From Phoronis ovalis (Eukaryota; Phoronida; Phoronidae), in contig JAOXYB010052101.1 in the NCBI GenBank assembly GCA_028565635.1, positions 1-11,580 on the forward strand: a DNA stretch of 11,580 nt, written 5' to 3'. Under the pieces are notes generated by a model that was given only the letters and a program-made list of their open reading frames with translations, made no database searches and was not told the DNA's origin. This document shows, one piece after another, positions 1 to 7,100 of the stretch; positions within the stretch are counted from its first letter, which is position 1; every line of letters starts with the position of its first letter. A program made the position numbers and the translations under genes.

Positions 1-1386
1 AAACAATATTGAAAATCGTCAAGTAAAAGACGATACCAATGCTGGGTATCCTATAGATAGGATAAACAGCAAAAATATTATGCCATCGATGGTTGAAATA
101 ACGGTTTACAGATTTGTATATGAAGGGCATAGGTCTAGCATATAAAGAACTATTTTTATTTAGTTTTACTTCCTTCTTAAATAGTCTTCTACTTATATGT
201 AAATAGCCTTTTCTGCGATTCTGTATGCAACATTAGAGTAACGTTACAAAATACAAATGTATTTCCCACGTTAAGACTTCTGGAAAATGCAACATATCCT
301 ACTGTGTTCCCTGCTTTAAACTCTACTGTTAAAATGGAACTGAGTAAACACCTCCCAAAATTTTGGATTTATTTGCCAGTTCCCACTAATGCAATTCTTA
401 CATTTGAAGCCAGCGATTTATATTATATGAATTGTATGAATCTACTGGTGCAGGTGAAAAACTTTCCAGAGTAGACTTATAATCTGCATCTGGGAGATTT
501 TTCACAGATTTTTGTATACTGATGTCCCAACTATAGTACTTCTGGAGTGTTACTGGAGGTTGCCTTGTGAACAGGGTAAAGTTTCGAATATGAATTATAT
601 GTAGTAAATCTTATAATGTGCTCATTTTATAAAAGCATTTAACACAAATGAATAAATTTAAAACTACCTGTTTTGTAAAGATAAAGATTTAAAAGAGCTT
701 GATTGTATTTTTAACCAAAAATTAAACTTTAAGGATTTGGCAATTTTCACATAACAAACTACATCTTACAGAAATTATTTCATGTTTTCTCATTTGTGTA
801 ACAAAAATACTATCTAATATTTTTTTTTACAATCAAAATAGTCTGCTTTCTAGTGTTAGAACTCTCAAACAGCTACATAATCTCAACCTACTACATTTCT
901 ATTGGCAAGGGTTGGGACATCATTGGCAAAAGAAAAGTGGCAAAATACTTATCCAGTTCTTTTTATCACTTTTTGTGTTTTATAACATTTCACGTGCTAT
1001 TGCACACGTTCACTGCTAAACGTTAAAGTGTAGCATAGAAACTGTAGCGCATGACATATCGTTTAGAAAATAGCACCATTTTTGTGGAATTTTTGTATCT
1101 ACAAATAAGCTTAAAATATAACCATTATTTACTTTCTTAATATATACTAGACCTATTACTTATGGCTATACATTAAAAAATTATATATTTATGCACACAA
1201 GGTGACCAAAGAAATAAATAACAACATTCTAAACAATATTTATATTATTGCACTGTACTTCAACTTGTGTTGCATCATTGCAAGGGGTACAATTTTTAAA
1301 ATTACCCTAAGAACAACCTGGCAATGGTATCCCTGTTAAAAAACAAGTATTAAATTGTCACTTAAGAGTTGCAAAAATATACTTAC
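1..1386 (-). other. WBP11 intron 4 (partial), no coding content seen
   Basis: AT-rich sequence following the exon 4 donor. I searched it for the next WBP11 exon and for other coding matches on both strands and found none. There is no tRNA, long repeat or long open frame. It is probably all intron. Confidence 0.6.
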
Positions 1387-1484
1387 ATATAACCTCATGA
1401 CTCTCTCCATTGTTTCAATCAATTTTTTCCTCTTGTCTTTTAAAACCTTTTCTCCAAGAGGGGGTGGATGCTCTGGATCATATT
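1387..1484 (-). CDS. WBP11: WBP11 coding exon 4
   Basis: Completes Glu64 and encodes residues 65-96. It contains LGEKVLKDKRKKLIETMERV, which matches the human NEKVLKDKRKKLRETFERI block. The acceptor is GTTACAG and the donor is GTAAGT. It ends in phase 0. The next expected exon (human EKENPDIYKEL region) was not found between 1 and 1386, so it should lie outside the window. Confidence 0.92.
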
Positions 1485-3645
1485 CTGTAACCAAAAAGAT
1501 ATAATAAATGTAAATATTGACAATATTAATTAATTAATTATACAATAATATTATTGTTGTTTTTTTACATATATGTTTAGGTCTGATAATAAAACGTAAT
1601 ATCAAAAGTTTGTGCCAATTTACCAAATGGTAACACAGCTCACACTACAAATCTAAAAATCTACTTTACCCATTTTATCAATTTCTTCAAGCTCTGTAAA
1701 TATTCGACTAGGGTCTTTTCCTTTGAGTACTGCATGTCTGACCAACATACGTTGCTTTTTGTTCTGAGAAAAATAAACAAACATACAAAAATGACCAACA
1801 TTTTTAACATGTACCAAAGTGCAAAATTTTCACCCAGACCATTTTTAGGATTTATACTGTCATATGAACTATTAAATGCTTGAGAGATGTACAGATTGTA
1901 GATTTTTGAGAATAATGTTATCAATACCACGGACCACAGCTTGCAAAAATGCTTTGAAATTTCAACTACAATATAATAATACATCCATTAATTCTCTGTA
2001 ATAGCGTACATCCCGGAGATGCCTCGCATTAATCTATTGGCGTTACCCTTAGCACATTGTAATGGGCATCATTCCTATTTTTGATCTGATCGGTACTCCT
2101 CTGTAACACGGGGGGACTACATGCTACTAATCACTGTGTAAACTCCTGTTATTTGCCCTGATATCCACAAGTTAATCAAGCATAATGTGTGATTGTTGAT
2201 ATTTTTTTTTATACCTCTCTGCATCTAATTCCAAGATACTACAAAAAAACTGATAACATCTGTGTCTTAATGGTCTTAATACAGTAATATAGTAAATACA
2301 TTAATCGTGATGTAATGTAGGTTTATATGTAGTCCTGGTTCATGACGTTCTGTACTAGCTCTTGATAATCTGACTTGTGCGCTGTGCTAACAGTCATGGA
2401 AACTTATATAGCCGATTACAGTGAAAGTGGCCCAAACTTCGAAATCTATGTAATTCCTACCTAATGAGTTCATATATCACCGTCCAGATACTCTCTGATT
2501 ATCCAACGTTAATTCCCACAACTCATATCACCATTTGCAGCAACGGTACAGGCACACACGAACAAATTGCAAAACCAAAATTCTTTTCACATACTCTTCC
2601 GTCATCTTCACTTCAAAATAGCGTTTGTGCATGCGTTTAATAACGCCATCTGCCGGACTAGTGAAGTCAACATTGCGAGTAAAGAGTACCCGAGAAAGCA
2701 TACTACTTCTAAAGCTTCTTCTATACGCGGCTCCATATTTCAGAATGCGATATAAAAGCGTATTCTCGGTTTTCGACTTCTATGTCTCGCAATGTTGACT
2801 TCACTAGTGTGGCAGATGGCATTATTTAACGCATGCGCAAATGCTATTTTGAAGTGAAGACGACGGACGAGTTCTTGAAAAGAATTTTGGTTTTGCAATT
2901 TGTTCGTGTGTGCATGTACCGTTGCTGCAAATGGTGATATGAGTTGTGGGAATTAACGTTGGATAATCAGAGTATCTGGACGGTGATATATGAACTCACT
3001 AGGTAGGAATTACATAGATTTCGAAGTTTGGGCCACTTTCACTGTAATCGGCTATATAAGTTTCCATGACTGTTTAGCACAGCTCACAAGTCAGATTATC
3101 AAGAGCTAGTGCAAAACATCATGAACCAGGACCAGTTTGTGTTACTTGTATGTTACCTTTTTTAGTTCCTTTTTTCTTTGTTCCTTACCTAAAAACAAAA
3201 ATCATCTCCAACTAATTCTGTATTTGTATTTACAACTTACAAGGCAAACTGTAGCAAGCATTTATTTCAACAATCTGAGACAATAATTATTAAAATAAGA
3301 ATGCCAAAAGACAAAAATCAGTCATTACATTGTTCTGTAGTGTAGTCAGAACAGAAAATTATCCCTGTTTTAAATACATTTAGCAATAAACAATTGATAA
3401 CAATCATCTCCTTTTGGTATCTTTCCAGCAAAGGGTGTATTAAGCAAAAGGCTAAACAAATTAGAATAAGAAGTATGATATGTCCAAAACAGTCATTCAA
3501 CCTCCATTGGCATTGGCATTGAACATCTCAGTGCTCCATTTAATGATGAATTTCTGGCAAAAATGCAAAAAGTATACTTACGAGCCTGATCTGTGGGGTT
3601 CATAAACTTCCCACTTTTAGTGGTGTTAATTGACCTTCGCCCCAT
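1387..3645 (-). CDS. WBP11: WBP11 orthologue, N-terminal part (4 coding exons; gene runs off left edge)
   Basis: Coding exons read on the minus strand are 3582-3645, 3157-3188, 1670-1763 and 1387-1484. Together they give 288 nt, or residues 1-96, with intron phases 1, 0, 1 and 0 and no internal stop. The protein starts MGRRSINTTKSGKFMNPTDQ, then has a lysine-rich stretch (KEQRKKELKKNKKQRML) and a second basic run (EKVLKDKRKKL). These match the start of animal WBP11 (also called NpwBP or SIPP1) almost residue by residue. Family knowledge: WBP11 is a nuclear, speckle- and spliceosome-associated protein whose proline-rich C-terminus binds WW domains and PP1. That part, most of the protein, is outside the window. 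The start is supported by A at -3 and G at +4, and by an in-frame TGA at 3670-3672 just upstream. It is head to head with EXOC7. Orthology is secure; species and full length are unknown. Confidence 0.93.
1526..1540. repeat. Short TTAA tetranucleotide run
   Basis: Nearly four copies of TTAA in WBP11 intron 3 (1485-1669), which is otherwise unremarkable AT-rich sequence. Confidence 0.6.
1670..1763 (-). CDS. WBP11: WBP11 coding exon 3
   Basis: Encodes residues 33-63 plus one base of codon 64, beginning NKKQRMLVRHAVLKGKDPSR, which aligns with human NKKQRMMVRAAVLKMKDPKQ. The acceptor is TTCTCAG and the donor is GTAAAG. It starts in phase 0 and ends in phase 1. An overlapping minus-strand open frame at 1661-1984 is a shadow in another phase. 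Confidence 0.92.
2332..2679 (+). repeat. Left arm of the foldback element
   Basis: Pairs with 2786-3132 from the outer end GTCCTGGTTCATGA to the inner end GTGAAGTCAACATTGCGAG. Mismatches cluster towards the inner third (around 2585-2660), while the outer 240 bp is nearly identical. Confidence 0.9.
2786..3132 (-). repeat. Right arm of the foldback element
   Basis: Reverse complement of the left arm. It begins CTCGCAATGTTGACTTCAC and ends TCATGAACCAGGAC. It differs by a few substitutions, a 2-bp deletion relative to CTCTCTG of the left arm, and a 1-bp insertion. Confidence 0.9.
3157..3188 (-). CDS. WBP11: WBP11 coding exon 2 (32-nt small exon)
   Basis: This very short exon completes Arg22 and encodes KEQRKKELKK (residues 23-32), matching the basic KEARKRELKK block of the human protein. 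The acceptor is a T-rich tract ending in TAG at 3189-3191. The donor is GTAACA from 3156. It starts in phase 1 and ends in phase 0. The 3' side lies only 24 bp from the long foldback element at 2332-3132. Skipping a 32-nt exon would shift the frame. Confidence 0.9.
3189..3581 (-). other. WBP11 intron 1
   Basis: A 393-bp AT-rich intron bounded by a GTAAGT donor at 3581-3576 and a TAG acceptor at 3189-3191. The short minus-strand open frame at 3318-3500 lacks recognisable protein features. Nothing else was seen. Confidence 0.8.
3582..3645 (-). CDS. WBP11: WBP11 coding exon 1
   Basis: Encodes residues 1-21 plus one base of codon 22, beginning MGRRSINTTKSGKFMNP, the conserved start of WBP11. The donor is GTAAGT immediately after the exon, at 3581 downwards. 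It ends in phase 1. The ATG has a good animal start context. Confidence 0.93.
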
Positions 3646-3735
3646 TTTGCTTATATTGCTAGGTGTGTTTCAGCTAAAAGTAAAAAAACCCTGACCATCA
3701 GATCAAGTCTCGCTTTCTTTCTGGCCGCTAGAGGT

Positions 3736-3741
3736 CACGTG
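3736..3741. promoter_or_regulatory. Palindromic E-box CACGTG
   Basis: The site reads GTCACGTGAT at 3734-3743, a canonical core for bHLH-zip factors of the USF/MITF/Myc type. It lies 91 bp upstream of the WBP11 ATG and within the divergent intergenic region, so it could serve either gene. Binding is inferred from the motif only. Confidence 0.4.
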
Positions 3742-3797
3742 ATAATGCCGACAGTTGGTAGCGTAACGACACTGCACATTTGCTCTTATTTCGTCTC

Positions 3798-3805
3798 CTT
3801 TTATA
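3798..3805 (-). promoter_or_regulatory. TATA-like box for WBP11
   Basis: Reads TATAAAAG on the minus strand. It would place a start site near 3770, giving an unspliced 5'UTR of about 125 nt. The surrounding sequence is AT-rich, so a chance match is quite possible. Confidence 0.3.
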
Positions 3806-4064
3806 AATTTAATATTTTACATCACTTTTATACGTTATATTTAATATATTAGTCACAGATAAACAGTTAATTTAATCTAAGCACTGCTTTTTGTTTGAAA
3901 CATTGCTGTAAAACATGAATTAGACCTACTTACGTTTTCATTTACCCCGGTTGATGAATTGAATAAAACATCATTATGTAGTGTATATTTCCGAGCTATT
4001 TTGTGGTCATTTTAGCTGTTAACTGACATTATTCGCTTGCACAGGATTTCAACTTTTGACGTGC

Positions 4065-4130
4065 ATGGTTGGAAACAACATGGAAGACGTTGCAACAAAG
4101 AAAATTGAGCTTGATGGAAAGCTACAGAAG
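4065..4130 (+). CDS. EXOC7: EXOC7 coding exon 1
   Basis: Encodes MVGNNMEDVATKKIELDGKL then QK (residues 1-22), ending in phase 0. The counterpart is the human N-terminus ending EIEDKLKQ. The donor GTGCTT is poor beyond the GT, but it is the only nearby GT that joins correctly to exon 2 and fits the protein family. The second ATG at 4080 has a better start context than the first. Confidence 0.75.
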
Positions 4131-7100
4131 GTGCTTCTACTTTTTCTTGCCTGTGACAGTACGCTTCTATTCTGTTCTATTTTATTTCTATGATTGTTTA
4201 CGGCAGGACAGTGTTGTTGGTGTAAAGTACTTTCGTGGAGACTCAAGGTACCATCGTGTAGTGCCCTACAAGTCAGTGTTATGTATATACGATTGTACCT
4301 TTGGTAATTCCGTGTAGTACCAACATAAACCCTTTCAGCTCTAGTTTCAGTCGCACTTTTCGCAGTTTTGTTTCCGTGCTTTGTACCTAGTGAGTAGGAG
4401 TTTACTTTGCCACGGGAAGGGATGGTACTTATATTTAAAATGTTCAGAAAGATCATGTTTTCAAAATTACTTGCAACAGGATTTAACATCATTGTAGGTG
4501 CAATTATTTTTTATATGTTTCTGGAAATTGTGATTATACTGCGTTACCAGTGATGGGTAAAATCGTTTTTACAGCTACTTCCTATTTGTTGGGGTATTTG
4601 TTTGTCTTGAGAATAGGAAAAATATACGTGTGTGATTTTGTGTATCTAGCATAAATTATACAACTATATGATCTATTAAATTGTATTTGCATAACTGCCA
4701 AATCTGGGAAGAGTGTGTAACCCACTTGGATATATACATTCCCGACCGTTGTTTAAAAAAGCAGTGAAAGTAATTTATTGCTTCTTTATACTAATGAGAA
4801 TATAAAACTACTATTTACCCTCTTGTTTGACCCAGACCCTTTGCAGATCGGCGTTAATTTGCCTGGACAACTACAAGTATCATTTATGGTAAATTTGCAT
4901 CATTCCTTTCTTCAGTAATATAACCAAGAATGTAATTTACATGCATGGTTCCTTTCTGTTTAAAGGAAACTGCTAATTTGTCTCTGCTTAAAGAGAATCT
5001 TCAGAAGAGCACTCAACTGACAGAAAACATGGTGTCTATTCTGACATCACTGGAAGATCGTTTAATCCGTCTTGAAGAAACTATTGTACCAGTTTATCAA
5101 GAGACTGGCAATCTCCAAAGAAGACAAGAAAGTATCCTACTTGTGATTTGAAAAATTGTTTATTTTGATTATTTACATTGAAATGCAATTGTTAGTTCGA
5201 TGCAGCCCAATTTACATAATAAACTTTGACATGTTCTCTTTATTTATACTTTACCTCGTGTTAATTTAATTTGGAATATCAATAAAGTCAGTGTAGACTT
5301 CTTAGCTTGGGAACTATATATTCTTACTCTTGCGGAAGTTGGATGACAACAAATTTCCCCTCTTTCAGCGTCTATAAAATTATGCTAATTGGATTTTTAT
5401 AGCTTGCAGTCTAAAGCCATAACCGAGTTTATAGGAATACTATATAGGAATACTGAGGAGGAATTCTTAGTGGAGGGGGGGGTTACTGTATGGTAACCTT
5501 TTTGTTTTGGGATGGGTGCTTACAGTTTCTATGATATAAATAGCATGGATTGATGTTTGAGATCTATTCACATGATCCATCAGGAAGGTAAAGATTGGGT
5601 ATAGTATTCATAGAAAATAGTTACAGTATCTTATACAAGGAAAATAAAAATTTTGCATTAAAACCACACATGACCAGCTTGGCAACATATATATTTGATT
5701 TCTTCGTGAACGGATATATTATAGGTCATAAAAATCACAAAATGTTTGTATTGGATGGGGTTGTTTTGGAATTTTTGGATAGGGTGGCATTCATATTTCG
5801 GCAGTTTTGGTATAGAGTTGGGAAGATTTTCCACCACCTGTAATATATCGAAAAATACTCTCCGTGATAGGAATATTTATATCAATAAAAAGTAATGCAT
5901 TGTTTTTTTGTATATTCCTTTACACATGTCTAGACACTGATAAAGTTATTGCTGCACTAGACCATGTGATCAGTTTTTATCATGTGGCTAAAGAGGTTGG
6001 ACCTGTTATAAGAAAGGGGTAAGTCTAGAATTTCTTTACTTATTCTTAGATATTTTGGGTTATTATTTTTGTACATTATTAACATGTAGTAGTAGAGTAA
6101 TGTGTATAAAAAGAATTTTATATAAATAAATTTGTTTAATTCATACAATTATATATATAATATTATTGTTTGATTTTTTGGTCAATAAAATATTTAATTT
6201 TGTTACAAGAACTGAATAGATTAAATCTATGTCGTAAAAGATGCGTGCAAAATTTAAAAGTACAAAGAAAAATAGAAATTACCACAATCTGTAATTTAAA
6301 CTTCGTTCACTTTGTTTAACAATGTTCTTCAGAAAATATTTAGTTTTATTCATAATGTTTTGTGTTTATTTCAGTCCAAACCAACAAATAGATGTGTTTT
6401 TATCGTGCATGGAAAAGGTTCAGAAAGCAGTTACTTATTTCAGCATTCACCAACCTGGAAGTCCTGAACTAGCCACTGTGGTATGTAGAATAAAGCATAA
6501 ATTTCAGCTCATCTTTTACTTATTGGCAACACTATCTTTATATCTGGCTCTAGTTAAAAAATTAACAGTAAACATTAATTTTCATTGAGAAATATATTCA
6601 AAAACGCAAATAATATTGACAATCAAAAATATGTGTATACTTTTTAAACATCCAACAAAATATGACTACAAAAGACTAGGAATTAAATGTAGGCTATAGA
6701 TTAAACTTGTTGGATAACTTTTTTTCTGAAATATATAGAAGTAACAATCCTGATTTTAGAAACAAAAATCTTTTGTTAGGTGAGGTTCTTGTCAACATAT
6801 TATTGTGATGAAATATCATAAAGGACAGCACAACCATGCCTGGGGGTACTTGTCAAAAATGTTGATAAGGGTGTGCGGTCCAGGGTAAAAAAAACCTTAC
6901 CTGTGGTAAACAAAGGTTACCAAAAATATACCCTGTGGTAAATGAAAAAATACGAAAAGTTGTAAATAATTATCCCAAAATATTTACTGTCCTAAATTAT
7001 AAACCTGTAAAAATCTACAGACATGATTTTTCATTCCTGCCATAAATGCATTTTCCAAACACCCCATGGTGAATGATTATTTTTTGAAAAATACCCTGTG

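Larger units (their letters stand above)
2332..3132. mobile_element. Long foldback (inverted-repeat) element, probable non-autonomous DNA transposon or MITE-like
   Basis: An 801-bp inverted repeat. The left arm at 2332-2679 and the right arm at 2786-3132 are reverse complements, with about 19 differences by eye (roughly 95% identity), around a 106-bp loop. The outer ends read GTCCTGGTTCATGA inward on both sides. The arms contain no transposase-like coding sequence, and the open frame at 2567-2755 simply crosses the arm and loop. I see no clear target-site duplication. The flanking dinucleotides TA (2330-2331) and CA (3133-3134) could be a decayed TA duplication, but that is weak. High arm identity suggests a recent insertion or arm gene conversion. 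Transcribed as part of WBP11, it would form a stem of about 348 bp. Family not identified. Confidence 0.85.
1764..3156 (-). other. WBP11 intron 2, holding the foldback element
   Basis: This 1393-bp intron lies between the 32-nt exon 2 and exon 3. More than half of it is the inverted-repeat element at 2332-3132. The stretch at about 1985-2331 has slightly more mixed base composition than the AT-rich intron around it, but I could not assign it to anything. Confidence 0.8.
3674..3933 (-). other. Possible 5'UTR intron of WBP11
   Basis: On the minus strand a consensus donor (AAAAC then GTAAGT, GT at 3933-3932) is followed 260 bp later by a T-rich tract ending in TTTTAG (AG at 3675-3674). Both sites look strong. 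If used, WBP11 has a noncoding first exon ending at 3934 that lies close to, or overlaps, the 5' end of EXOC7. The TATA-like box at 3798-3805 would then be intronic, so the two models compete. Confidence 0.35.
3646..4064. promoter_or_regulatory. Divergent intergenic region, putative bidirectional promoter of WBP11 and EXOC7
   Basis: The 419 bp between the two start codons must contain both 5'UTRs and both transcription start regions, unless upstream noncoding exons exist. It holds a CACGTG E-box (3736-3741), a TATAAAAG box on the minus strand (3798-3805), and candidate 5'UTR splice sites. These are a minus-strand acceptor (T-rich tract then AG at 3674-3675), a minus-strand GTAAGT donor at 3933-3928, and a plus-strand TTGCACAG acceptor ending at 4044. 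The arrangement is seen; promoter function is inferred. Confidence 0.6.

Noticed and set aside
1661-1984. 107-codon minus-strand open frame
   Set aside because: It overlaps WBP11 exon 3 in the wrong phase and runs into intron. The true frame matches WBP11 clearly.
2567-2755. 62-codon plus-strand open frame within the foldback
   Set aside because: It crosses the left arm and loop with no transposase motif, so it is a by-product of the repeat.
2330-3134. TA target-site duplication around the foldback
   Set aside because: Left flank is TA but right flank is CA. A mutated duplication is possible, but two bases cannot support it.
4049-4492. 147-codon open frame on the minus strand, the longest single unbroken frame in the window
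   Set aside because: It lies antisense to EXOC7 exon 1 and intron 1, shows no recognisable domain or sensible composition, and is better explained by chance.
5481-5498. Palindrome GGTTAC..GTAACC next to a G run
   Set aside because: Too short to call a regulatory element or transposon end, and no partner copy was seen.
5595-5843. 82-codon open frame in EXOC7 intron 2
   Set aside because: It begins at TTG, sits wholly in intron, and has no similarity I can recognise.
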